Part shown: positions 37,501 through 47,079 of the stretch, piece after piece
Numbering within the stretch: position 1 is the stretch's first letter
How the letters are laid out: each line of letters starts with the position of its first letter
DNA from: Desarmillaria ectypa
Lineage: Eukaryota > Basidiomycota > Agaricomycetes > Agaricales > Physalacriaceae
NCBI GenBank assembly: GCA_030407005.1
Contig: JAUDYN010000002.1
Location: 1,612,001-1,676,000, forward strand
Length of the DNA stretch: 64,000 bases
Direction: 5' to 3'
Notes under the pieces: model-generated
What the model saw: only the letters and a program-made list of their open reading frames with translations
Databases searched by the model: none
What the model was told of the DNA's origin: nothing
Position numbers and translations under genes: made by a program

Positions 37501-39278
37501 TGGTCCCAGGGTCTTCGTTCTGGCAATTCGTCAAAGCTTTCCTTAGAGAATAAATCTCTAAAGCTTTGATACTGAGGAGGCACGAGCTCCTCAAACATCT
37601 GCTTTGGTTTCTTGGCATTGGCTGCTGCTGCCAACTCGTTCGCGTGATGGACGGCACGAAGTATGATTTCTTCTTGCATATTGACGGCAAGAATACTCTC
37701 TCCTTCCTCGAGCTCTTTGTCCCATCAGTCTTCTTCATCTGCGTCGGGCAAGGTGAAGTAGTTCTGGATGCAATGATATCATCCGAATGTCAAGGTCCCT
37801 GCCTTCCAGTTGACGAAAGGGTTATGGCGTTTAAGCCAGTCATGGCCCAAGTACACGGTCTTGGAACCAAGATCTGTGACTGTGAGGTCAATGCGCTCGC
37901 TATGTCCTCCAATTGTCATCCGGAGTTCTACGAACTTGGTGACATCCCCTGCCTTATTGCGCATTCCATTGGCATTGTAGACCGGTATAGGGGCTGCGGC
38001 CTTCCTGGTGTCCAGCTGGTGTTGCTGGACATATGTTCAGTTGATAGAGCTGCCCGTGCAACTGCTATCCAACAATGCTCGGGTTGTCAATATCTTTTTC
38101 CTGGTACATGGGGAAAGTTGGATGTCTACCAAGAAGTCCTGTCCGGAACTCTTGGTGCCACGAATATAACGAATTGGTTCATGTAATTCATAGAGCTGTT
38201 CCCGGGCAGTGCTCCCTCCCATCTGTAAGCTTTGAATGAGCTCGTCGTCGATTTCTCCAAGTCGTTTGGGGTGTACCCAAATGGAGAGAACCGATTTGGC
38301 GTTTGCCAAGTTCTTGGAGTCGCATATTGCATGCATCATCCAGTCAATTCTGAATGGTTTGAACCATTGGAATCTGTCCTGCTTCCCTGTGTGTTTGGAA
38401 GCATCTGATACCCCCTTGTTAGGATAGGTGTCGGGTTTGATGCTTCCCCGTACTTTCGGAAGGTCAAGGTTCTGTGGTTCCGGTGTTCTGCATATCGGGG
38501 TACTGGCTTTGGATTGGCTGACTTGCCACATCCTGAAAGCCATGTCGTCTTCTTCATCAGGTACTTCAACGATGGTAGTTCTGCTGAAATGCCCCCTTTT
38601 TACCACCTGGATGCTAGCGGGATCCTGTCCCTTTTCCTCGGCCGGCACCACTCGCGATGGAGTTTGAATTTCCTTGGTCATTGACTCCCAGCTAGTGCCT
38701 AAGGTGACCTTCGCATGGTTGTTGACCCTGTGACTTGCCGGCCCGGTTTGGTACTCAGCTTCGTCAAGTTTTCCACTCCCCAGACTGGTTTGTCTGGATC
38801 GATCCTGGCCTTGGTTAGAGGCACTGTCCTGGTCCTCCGCCGACCCTGGCAGAACTGGTGAGCTTGCCCCGCTGCTCGAGGCGGGTACTGGGACGGTTGG
38901 ACTTCTGGGAGGCCTGAAGGAGTCCCGCCTACTGGTCCCTGCTCGTCGCTGTGCACTCAGCGGCGTATCCAGTGAGCACTGCTCGTTGGACTTTGTTGTG
39001 GCGCCAACACCACTTGGCAAGTCCCGCTCCAGTTCATCGGAGGCTCGGGATTTGTCACTACAGATACTTGTGTCAGCGTCTTCTAGGAGAATGACATACC
39101 TGTTTGTTCTTGCTGATTCTTTCTTGGTCTTCAGCTTCGGTGAAGTCATAGATATATTTGTTTTCATAGATATTTTTCTATTTTCATAATAATTAGTCCG
39201 ACCTGCGGAAACCGAGGACACACCTTGAGACTTGGGCATGCAAGGGGAATCGAACCCTTGATGCCCTACTCTTTTACC
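34527..39278 (-). pseudogene. pol of element G (nearly intact)
   Basis: The frame enters from gag by -1 shift at 39278-39271. Order: ~330-residue linker (39239 to about 38100; no known domain), protease with DSSCTGSSIN (about 38068; Gly of the DSG triad changed to Ser), RT with YLDD (37009-36998), RNase H (VEADTS, YDKELL, WTDHQNL; 36620-36345), integrase zinc finger HxxxH...CxxC (about 36080-35880), core with VNMVTGLP (first Asp is Asn, 35789), ISDRGPQF and NQEVEKYL, then chromodomain EYEIEEVL...DYLVKWKGW (34910-34740) and a ~75-residue tail. Lesions: extra G near 37261, 53-nt deletion near 36336, and TGA or TAG at 35787-35825, 35562 and 34779. Confidence 0.9.
39234..39278 (-). promoter_or_regulatory. 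gag/pol -1 frameshift signal of element G
   Basis: Slip site GGTAAAAG (39278-39271), spacer, gag stop TAG (39268-39266), then the hairpin 39266-39234: lower stem GGGCAT/ATGCCC, one extra base on the 3' side, inner stem AAGGG/CCCTT, 8-nt loop TTCGATTC. All 12 pairs are intact. In the -1 frame the sequence is open (GKRVGHQGFDSPCMPKSQG) and joins the pol linker. Confidence 0.8.
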
Positions 39279-41017
39279 TCCTCGATCTTGGAGGTGCTTG
39301 GCACCACTGCGTCAGTGGGCCCCACATATCTCACAATGTTCTTCTCTTTTCTTGTAGGGCAATCCCTGCTCAGGTGACCCTTTTGGTCACACCTGAAACA
39401 GCGCCTCTCAGCCTTTTGCTGGTCCAAGTCCATGGGCTTCCCTGCCCCCCCATATGTCATCCACTTACCGGTTCCAGCATTGCGACTGGTTCCTCCACTC
39501 CCAGCACTCGGCTTTGGGGCCGAGGAACTTGTCGCCCCAGTGGTGTTCTTGCCGCTGGGTTGCTGTTGCTGGGGATGCGGGCCCTGCTTCTGGCCATCCC
39601 GAGGTGTACTTGTGGTCTGGTCAAAGACCCATTTCCACTGTCGCTCTTCATACATGCTGAGGATGCATTCCTTCCATTCTGGGTATGAGCGCGGAATGCT
39701 CACACCTATATTTGATATAAAGGTCATGTACGAACTAGGGACTCCTAGTCACACCGCCTTTACCATCGCGCCGCACTCCGCCTCATCAGATCTCCGGCCC
39801 GCTAACTTGGCTTCTTCTTCCAGCTTCTGGAAGTAGTGGGAGGTGGGCTGTGCTCCCATGCGCAAGTCAAACATGCGCTTTTTGTGTATTTCCTCGATCG
39901 CAGGATCTCGGAATTGTCGTGTGACTAGGTCAACGAAGTTGGCCCAGTCAGGGTATCGGAAATGGGCGGCGGTGCCATCAAAGGCATTGCCCACCCAGTA
40001 TTCGGGTCTCTTGTAGACCCACCAGTCCTTGGTGGCACCCTCGAAGTGGGACATCGCAAATAGTACCAGGTGCGACGGCACCTGGAAATAATGCCTGAAC
40101 ACTTCAAAGTAGGTGATGCAATCACCTATGAAGCGTTCGATATCGTCATGATCCCCTTTGAATGGGGCAGGCACCTTGACGAGGGTCGGTTTGATGCCCA
40201 AATATGGGGCATCGGCAGCGGTGTTCCTGTCTGGGTTCGGGATTGGGTCAGGTGGTCCCTGACCAGGGGGCGGTCTTGGGATCGAGAATCGATCCGGCCT
40301 GTACCCCAGGTAGCCCCTTGGCAGCCCCAGCGATCTCCCCCTCTCCAGCTCCTTCTCTCGCTCTTGGACTCAGAGGTAGTCTGCCAGTGTCTTGCGGGCG
40401 GTGTCCTCCTTGTCGAGCTCTTCGCGCATTTCCGCTATGCGCTGCTCTTTCTCCAACAGCTCATTCCGCATTTGCTGCCGGGTTTCTTCTGCCATGGCAG
40501 GGGTTCTTGACACCCCTGCAGTGGCGTTTCCTGCAGGGGCTCCTTCTGCTTCCATTTCTTCTCCCGCCCCTGCGAAGAGAAGACTACCACCCTGGTAAGG
40601 GTGGTATCCTTGGTGATGCGCCCTATGATGCAGGGGTGAGTCAGGAAGTGGTCGTGGGCTTACGACCGGGGTATCCAGTGGGTGATCCGGATAAATTTCA
40701 TATTGGGGATGGTGGTATTCCATCCCGCCATAGTAACCTGTATCGTAGGTTAATGTATTGTACTGGGGCTCTTGCCCCCACTCATTCCTCTCTTGCCACC
40801 TCCAGCCTCCATAAGTGCCGGAGAGTCCGCTCCAGTTCCCACTGCTCCTGATCGGTCCGGGGTTGTAACCCTGGAAAATGATCCCCTGCGGAGGGGCGGA
40901 AAATTGACCGGTCGCGATTGGCGCAAATCCAGTGGTTGACGATGTTGGCCCTGTAATTGCTGGGCCCATCAAAAGGGACTTGGATGGGGTCGCCCCTGTT
41001 AAGGGCGAGCCACTCAT
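39266..41017 (-). pseudogene. gag (ORF3) of element G, two in-frame TGA codons
   Basis: One frame of 584 codons from ATGAGTGGC (41017) to TAG. N-terminal Gly/Tyr/Pro-rich region (GIIFQGYNPG, TYDTGYYGGMEY), a coiled coil (about 40510-40380), a TGA at 40370, the capsid domain (FKGDHDDIERF, GDCITYFEVF, KDWWVYKRPEYW), a TGA at 39749, then a Ser/Gly/Gln linker and the CCHC knuckle CFRCDQKGHLSRDC (about 39400-39360). Both stops stand where relatives suggest CGA arginine. It encodes the structural particle protein. Confidence 0.9.
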
Positions 41018-41048
41018 CTATTTCAACTCTGGGTTTGTCCCAGAGGTC

Positions 41049-41795
41049 TCAGGCTTCGACGTCCCTATGTCGAACCTCCCATGCTGCGGTCCGGAATGGA
41101 CCGAATAGTCTCTGGTCGACCTCGGAGAGGTCTGGCCAGATGAAATCATCCCCGTTTGCATTGAAGGGGTCGTCGGCGGCATGGGGAGCGGCTGGGACCG
41201 GGGTGTTGTCTCCAACGATGTCGTCATCGGACTCATCATCGGAGATCTCGATGACGGGGAGGGAGGAGAGGGAGATTTCTTCTCCCTCATCTGGCCACTG
41301 CTCACGGCTCCAGGGGCCGTAGGGGTGGTTTCGATCCATGTTTGGATCGTTGGGGTGTTGAGGTCCGGAATGGCTGGACCTGCTACTGTTGTCACCATCA
41401 GGCGATGGGGAATCGGACCTCTGCTGGGATATGCGGAGGGCGGGGGTTCTTGCATGAGGGGGGGGACCAGGGTATGGGGGCGGGGGTTTGTCCATCTCAG
41501 CCCAAACGTCCCTCGCATATTCTTCGGCCTCCGTGAGGCCGACTGTTGGTCGCTCCAATGCGACAGTGGGTTGTTCCATCCAGTAGCAGAGGAGGACAGC
41601 TCTCACATTATAGGTGTGAGTGGATTGGGCAATCTGGGCCCAAAGTTCTGCGATTCCTGGAGATGGGGGTTGCGAATTGCTGCTCTCCTCAGGAGGAGGA
41701 GGAAGGGCCGACAATGAAGTGGGCCCAGGGACGAACGAGTGGAATTGCTTCTCGTTGTCCCAGTCTTGCGGGGGATAGCCCCTGGGGAAGGTCAT
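41049..41795 (-). CDS. ORF2 of element G: acidic Pro-rich protein, function unknown
   Basis: An open frame of 248 codons from ATG (41795). It has a Pro/Ser-rich middle (about residues 60-150), an acidic patch (VIEISDDESDDD, about 190-205) and FIWPDLSEVDQRLFGPFRTAAWEVRH near the end. The TGA at 41049 is probably a decayed codon, because the relative H reads on through to EWLALNRGD, where gag starts in the +1 frame. It overlaps the membrane ORF by 107 nt at its start. No domain was recognised; it could be an N-terminal gag extension joined by frameshift or a separate accessory protein. Confidence 0.7.
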   Translation of the reverse strand: MTFPRGYPPQDWDNEKQFHSFVPGPTSLSALPPPPEESSNSQPPSPGIAELWAQIAQSTHTYNVRAVLLCYWMEQPTVALERPTVGLTEAEEYARDVWAEMDKPPPPYPGPPPHARTPALRISQQRSDSPSPDGDNSSRSSHSGPQHPNDPNMDRNHPYGPWSREQWPDEGEEISLSSLPVIEISDDESDDDIVGDNTPVPAAPHAADDPFNANGDDFIWPDLSEVDQRLFGPFRTAAWEVRHRDVEA

Positions 41796-41985
41796 TGGTG
41801 GTGGGTGGGGCAGGACGGGGTTCTGGGTTCAGTTGTCGGGGCTGCCTTCTGAGCAGTGCCCGGAGTTCTTCCTCGTAGATTAGTATGGCGAGGACCGTAA
41901 AGAATGACAATAGTATGGTGCCACCGATGGTGACGCCGAGAGAAACAGTTCAGGGTTCTTGAGAGTTTCTGTCTTCTCTGGACAT
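41689..41985 (-). pseudogene. Membrane ORF (ORF1) of element G
   Basis: 98 codons from ATG (41985) to TGA, with one internal TGA at codon 12 that aligns with an arginine codon. The part after it, VSLGVTIGGTILLSFFTV followed by LAILIYEEEL, is a strong single membrane helix with basic residues (RRQPRQ) after it and a Pro-rich tail. It is the first ORF after the 5' LTR. It resembles no gypsy env (far too short, no signal or cleavage pattern). Confidence 0.75.
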
Positions 41986-42030
41986 GAAGGAAGTCTTCTA
42001 TATGGCTAGCGTAATAGAAGTAGGAGGATT

Positions 42031-42044
42031 TATCTCTTGTTTAA
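42031..42044 (-). promoter_or_regulatory. Self-priming primer-binding site of element G
   Basis: These 14 bases next to the 5' LTR are the exact complement of 42187-42200 inside that LTR. On the transcript strand the LTR segment starts 31 nt after the TATAAA box, where the mRNA should begin. Confidence 0.82.
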
Positions 42045-42467
42045 TGTTATGTACCAACTTGGGCACATGACTTGGGGCAGTCAGCTGATTCCCTCTGGGC
42101 CGTTACGCATTCGAACGATCACCCAAGTGAGAGAGTTAAGCCGATAGCCTTCTGTGTTGTGCAAACAAGAAGTATATGGATGTAATTTAAACAAGAGATA
42201 GAGTACAACTGTCTAGTTTACTCTGTTTATATAGTATTTCTATGGCATTATAATTAGATGAAATGCTACAGTCCATGCATAAACGGTGTTGAAGTTGAAC
42301 GATCCGGGAGGATCATAGAACCAATAGAAAGCGCCTGGGGTGACAGATGGTGAGAACAAGGGTGGTAGCTGGTGAATAGCTGGATATGAGTCGGTTTCTG
42401 GACTAGATTAGATGGATGAGTCATGGATATGACTCAGATAAGATAAGATAATGGAAAAATCGTAACA
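42045..42467 (-). repeat. 5' LTR of element G
   Basis: 423 bp, TGTTATGTACC to GTAACA. It contains TATATAAAC on the minus strand near 42230. Followed by the TSD TTATC. Confidence 0.93.
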
Positions 42468-42472
42468 TTATC

Positions 42473-43690
42473 ACTCCCACTCTTCAGCTGATTTTGAATA
42501 TGTAGCCTTCAATGCCTGAGACTGTCACTATATTTCAGACTGCTGACCTAATTCTCTCACTCTCAGATATGGTAATACCCAGCTAAACATTGACACATCT
42601 ATGAACACAATGAACAAGTCCTAGTGAGACAACAAACCCCTATCATCACCCCCTTCCATGAACCTCCAGTCATCCAAAGGAAAAGAATAGGACCAGCCCA
42701 ACTGGTGAACTCTCCTCTTATCCCCAAGCATCAGACCCAGCTTATTCAGGTTCTCTATCAACTTGAGATTCACACTCATGAAGCCTGGAACAAGTATCAT
42801 AGAGAGTGTTTACTCACTATTGACTCCTGCTGTGTATTTAGCAGCCAGTTATCAGGAGAAGATGAAGAAACCTATCACCAAAGACAATATTGGAATGCTA
42901 GATGTAATATCCCTGAGGATCTTTGAGGAGGAAACCATCACTAACTATCAGAGCAGGTGATACCAGTGGCCACATTACAGGAACCAGGCCAATCTGCAGA
43001 GACCCACCCATTGATCCTAATAATCCAAAATACTCCCCAGATGTTAAAGATTCAGATTAATGGTCCTTATCTCAGGGACTACCAAAATAGAAATACAATC
43101 CACCTCTGCCCCAATCTAGTGGGGATATGGCTGATGAAGCACCCTGGACTGGGTGTCATTCTAAACTGGTCCACAAGCCTGAGATCTTCAAAGACAACTC
43201 CTATAATATCAATTTTCATCATGAGACACTTTTATCAGGATGATCACTGACAAATTCTGAGATGCAGCAGTAGAGGAAGTACATAAGAAAAAAATGTATG
43301 ACCTCCATATGGGTGACAAGACTGCTCAAGAATACTTCCAAGAGCTGGAGAAGCAGGCCAAGCAGGCTAGACTCCACAATGACATTGGTTCTCATAGGTA
43401 TATGGTCAAGGCACTCTATCAAGGAGTGCCCAAATCATATACTTTGGCTATCTCAAACCTTGGAATATTTATCCCTATTGGCTATAAAGAATAGAAGGAA
43501 TGGATCATCATCATGAACTAAAAAAGGCAATATCAGTGGATTATAGATTCAACCCACAGTATCTATTAGAACAACAAAAAATCCATTAATAATGCTGGGA
43601 CTTCAAAGGGAAGTTCTGGCATGACAAGTTCAACATCAGAGAAAAAGACTGGCACTGGTATCACCTATAGTGGCTAAGGACAGCTGATCT
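42473..43690 (+). pseudogene. gag of element F, main part (decayed)
   Basis: Open pieces at 42624-42926 (LIQVLYQLEIH, SQLSGEDEETYHQRQYW) and 43294-43494 (MYDLHMGDKTAQEYFQEL, YQGVPKSYTLAISNLG). The first aligns with L at 59690-59900. The core of the capsid region seems shortened between 43180 and 43240. The end (KKTGTGITYSG) precedes an expected zinc knuckle that is missing. Confidence 0.7.
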
Positions 43691-43731
43691 GTCTTATCTT
43701 ATCACCAGCATCTCCAGTTATCACTATCTCC

Positions 43732-44134
43732 TGTTATGATTTTTCCATTTTTATGTTATATCCATGACTTTATCTTATCTGACCAATCAATCCTCACTCT
43801 GTATTGACCTATACACCAACAACCACCCTAGTTCTCACCGGTTGTCACCCTACTACATTTCTATTGGACCATAATCCTCCTGGAACCAACCAGTTCTAGC
43901 ACCATTCTCTTATGGACTCTATTGTTTCATCTATATATAACACTGTGAAAATAGTATATAAGTAGAGTAAACTTCACAGTTGTACTCTATCTTTCAACTA
44001 AATTACACTCATATACCTCCTACTCATACACTAAAGACCTAGTCTAAAGTCTCAATGAGTGACTGTCCAAATGCAAAGCAGCTCAGAGACCCAAGATTTA
44101 TGTTCCAAGTCATGTGATAGACAGGGATGTAACA
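43732..44134 (+). repeat. 5' LTR of element H
   Basis: 403 bp, TGTTATG to GTAACA. TATAAG box near 43959; the self-primer segment is 43989-44001, 32 nt later. Confidence 0.9.
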
Positions 44135-44147
44135 TTAGTTGAAAGAT
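44135..44147 (+). promoter_or_regulatory. Self-priming primer-binding site of element H
   Basis: TTAGTTGAAAGAT is the exact complement of 43989-44001 in the LTR. It is adjacent to the LTR end with no gap. Confidence 0.8.
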
Positions 44148-44192
44148 ACCCTTCTGCTTCTTTCAATGCTAGCCATAAAGAAGCACTCTTCT

Positions 44193-44508
44193 ATGACCAA
44201 CGAAGAAAACTGACAGAACCCCAGAACTGTTTCTCTTGGCATCGCGATCAGCAGTGCCATTCTCTTAACCTTTTTCATGGTCCTTGCTGTCTTAATCTAT
44301 GAGAAAGAAATCCAAGTTCTCCTTTGACTATGGCAAGCTCACTGCCCAACCCTTCCACCCTGACCATGTCATTCCCCAGGGGATACCCCCCACCCGATTG
44401 GGAGAACAAGAGGTGGTACCTCTCAGTCATCCTCAAGCAAGATTCACAATTGCCTCCTCCTCTGAGGAGTCAATTCATGAGAGGACCCCAACTGCAGGAC
44501 TCTCCTAG
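44193..44508 (+). pseudogene. Membrane ORF of element H
   Basis: MTNEEN, TGA, QNPRTVSLGIAISSAILLTF, FMVLAVLIYEKEIQVLL and TGA. The Pro-rich tail continues in another frame (44299-44508, ending ASSSEES...). The helix is conserved with G despite many silent and CpG changes. Confidence 0.72.
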
Positions 44509-45186
44509 AACCCAAATGAGGGGGTCCTGACTGCAGGGCCCTCCTCTGTCAATGAGCACAATGCTCAGGCTATCTTCCTCTGCTACAGGATGGAATGACC
44601 TGCCCCCTCTGTTGCTGAGGAATACGCGTGGCATATATGGGCTGAGGAGGACATCCTGCCCCCTTACTCTGGGCCCTCTCATCCCTGTCCCATCTGTCCC
44701 CCTACCCCTGCCCTTCATCTGCACAACTGGCAGATTCCTCCCTGCTCCCACTCTCTCTCCTCTGATGGGTCTTACCACAGACTCCAAAACCCTGACAATC
44801 CTGCCATGGATCAAAACTACTCCTACAGGCCCTGGGCCCATAGAGAAAACTGGCCCCAAGGAGGGACCAATTCCACCTCTTCCCTCCCCATCATCAAGAT
44901 CTCTGATGAGTCTGATGGGGAACTCGACACCCCATGCCTGCCCTCTCCCACTACTGCCAATGACCCCTTCAACCTGAATAGGGATGACTACACCTGGCTC
45001 AAACTCTCTGAGTTTGACAGGGGTCTATTCAGCCCCTTCAGGTCTGCCATCTGGGACATCCGATATCAGGATGTCAAGGCACAAATGCTCTGGATAGAGT
45101 CCAGACCTGAAATGGGTGAGTGGCTTGCCCTCAATCGAGGAGACCTCATACGGGGTCCCAACCCAGATGCCATGCTTCACACCTGA
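44348..45186 (+). pseudogene. ORF2 of element H (decayed)
   Basis: It begins MTFPRGYPP-like (MSFPRGYPPPDWENK, about 44366) and ends EMGEWLALNRGDLIRG. The acidic patch (IIKISDESDGELD) and LSEFDRGLFSPFRSAIWDIR align with G. The last 70 nt overlap gag in the +1 frame. Confidence 0.68.
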
Positions 45187-46835
45187 ATATGGGCGAACCA
45201 AGAATGTTGGTTATTCCCTGCCATGGTCAGGGATATACTACCAAGGCTTTGAGCCCAAGATGAGGATGAGCAGAGGGAGCTGGAATGCTCCCTATGACAC
45301 TTATGGGTATTAGAGACCCAATGAGAGGAGTAGATGGGGACAAGGGCCCTAGTACAATACGTTTACCTATGATACAGGTTACTACAGTGGGCTGGAATAC
45401 CACCAGCCCCAATACGAAACAATTCCAGACTACTCTCCAGACACCCCAGTTGCAAGACCACAACCATTGCCTGATTCCCCACCACATCATCAGGCATGTC
45501 ACCAAGGATACCACCCTATCAGGGTGGTAGTCTTCTCTTCACTAGCATGGGAGAAGATATGGATGCAGAAGCAAGCCCTGCAGGAACTGCCACTGCAGGG
45601 CTATCAAGAACCACAGTAGAAAAAACTCGGCAGAAGGCAAGGGCCCAGTTAGCTAAGAAGGAGAAGTGAATCATGGAGCTACACGAAGAGCTTGAAATAG
45701 AGGAAATGGCTCAGGAGGTAATGACTAACCTCCTCAACCAGAAGGGAAAGGAGCTGGAGAGGGGAAGACTCACAGAGCCACCAAGAGGCTATCCTGGGTC
45801 CAGGCCAGATCAATATTCGATCCCAAGACTGCCCCCAGGCAAGGGTCCTCCTGACCCTATTCCCAACCCCATCAGGAATGCTCCTGCTGATGCCCCTATT
45901 TGGGCATTAAGCCAATGCTCATCAAGATCCTTGCCCTATTCAAAGGGGATCATGATGACATCAAACACTTCATAGGTGATTGCATCACCTATTTCGAAGT
46001 GTTTCGACACTATTTCCAGGTGCCATCGCACCTGATACTATTTGTGAGCTCTCACTTTGAGGGAGCCGCCAAGGATTGGTGGGTCTATAAGAGACCCGAA
46101 TTTTGGGTCAGTGACTCCTATGACAGGACCACTGCCCACTTCCGCTACCCTGATTGAGTGGACTTCATTGACCTGGTCTCTCACCAATTTAAAGACCCCA
46201 CCATCAAAGAAGTCCACAAAAAGTGGATGTTCGACCTCAAGATGGGAATGCAGCCTGCTTCTCACTATTTTCAGAAGCTGGAAGAAGAGGCCAAACTAGC
46301 AGGCCAGAGGACCGATGAGGCAGAATGTGGTGCCATGGTGAAAGCCATCCATTTGGGAGTACCATCCTCCTATATGACTTTCATCTCAAATATGGGCATC
46401 AACATCCCGCACTCTTACCCAGAATGGAAGGAGTGTATCCTCCAGATGTACAAGGAATGCCAATGCAAGTGGGTCTTTGACCAGACCACTGGCATGCCCT
46501 GAGATGGGTAGAAGAAGGACTCCCATCCTCAACCCCAACAACACCCCAGCAACAAAGCTGCCACTGAGGCGACAAGTTCCTTGGCTCCAAAGCTAACTGC
46601 TAACACGGGAGTTAATTGAGATGCTAGAACTGGTTAGTGGATGACATATGGAGGGATGGGGAAGCCCATGGACATCGATCAGTGAAGGGCTGAGGGCAGA
46701 TGCTTCAGGTGCAATGAGAAAGGTCACCTGAGCAAGGATTGCCCCAAGAGAAAAGAGCTGAGGGACATTTGGTCAGTAGGGCCCACTAATGAAGTGGTGC
46801 CACCTATGACCAAAATCGAAGAGGCAAAAGAGTAG
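45116..46835 (+). pseudogene. gag (ORF3) of element H, nearly complete
   Basis: It begins VSGLPSIEETS in the overlap. Later parts include SGIYYQGFEP, the TYDTGYYSGLEY equivalent, a coiled coil (45600-45760), the capsid domain (DCITYFEVFRHYFQVP, GAAKDWWVYKRPEFW; 45970-46110), the helical region to 46500, and a CCHC knuckle CFRCNEKGHLSKDC (about 46700-46741). It ends at TAG 46833-46835. Only a few stops are present, in keeping with a gag-only element. Confidence 0.85.
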
Positions 46836-46867
46836 GTTGACAAGGGTTTGATTCCTCTTGCTCAACC
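46823..46867 (+). promoter_or_regulatory. gag/pol -1 frameshift signal of element H
   Basis: GGCAAAAG (46823-46830), stop TAG (46833-46835), hairpin 46835-46867: lower arms GGTTGA/TCAACC, inner arms pair CAAGGG with CTCTTG (one G-U), loop TTTGATTC. The lower stem differs in sequence from G yet pairs fully. It is kept although pol is deleted. Confidence 0.78.
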
Positions 46868-47079
46868 AGATCTCTGAAAGGTGAGTCCTCAGTTTCCACA
46901 GGTTGGACTGAATATTATAATCATAGACAATTACAAACAAATACGAATATATCCTCTATGACTTCACAGAACCCAAACCTGAAGACCCTTAAAGAATCGA
47001 ACAAGAACAGGCATTCATACAACTCAAGAAATTAATGATGATGAATGTAGTCCTAACAATTCTCTCAGATGATGGGAAA

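Larger units (their letters stand above)
34045..42467 (-). mobile_element. Element G: youngest, nearly complete chromovirus
   Basis: 8423 bp with two 423-bp LTRs and a perfect 5-bp target-site duplication TTATC (34040-34044 and 42468-42472). It carries all parts in order: LTR, self-priming site, membrane ORF, ORF2, gag, frameshift signal, pol and PPT. By hand count the LTRs differ at about 20 sites, one of them a transversion. Damage is limited to several TGA/TAG codons, a one-base insertion, a 53-nt deletion and a few changed catalytic residues. CpG content is much higher than in its neighbours. Confidence 0.93.
33560..43690 (+). mobile_element. Element F: chromovirus 5'/gag remnant split by G
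   Basis: The leader and membrane ORF (33575-33690) and early gag (to 34039) lie left of G; gag continues at 42473-43690. Removing G and one TTATC restores continuity with the equivalent stretch of L (58950-59960). No pol follows: after the gag C-terminus it joins a partial LTR that continues at 47488-47847. Confidence 0.7.

Noticed and set aside
39234..39266. A tRNA gene suggested by the GGTTCGATTCC motif
   Set aside because: There is no A box, D-arm or anticodon arm within 80 bases on either side; the segment is a simple hairpin and is coding in the -1 frame.
40204..40851. Long plus-strand frames within element G (also 41181-41717 and 37566-38186)
   Set aside because: They are antisense shadows of gag, ORF2 and pol in the GC-richer young copy and have no homologous counterpart in other copies.
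41689..41985. Retroviral env-like gene
   Set aside because: The membrane ORF is upstream of gag, about 50-100 residues long, and has no signal peptide, cleavage site or fusion motif.
43732..44147. tRNA-primed PBS
   Set aside because: The bases after the LTRs do not start with TGG and instead pair exactly with the LTR's own transcript start.
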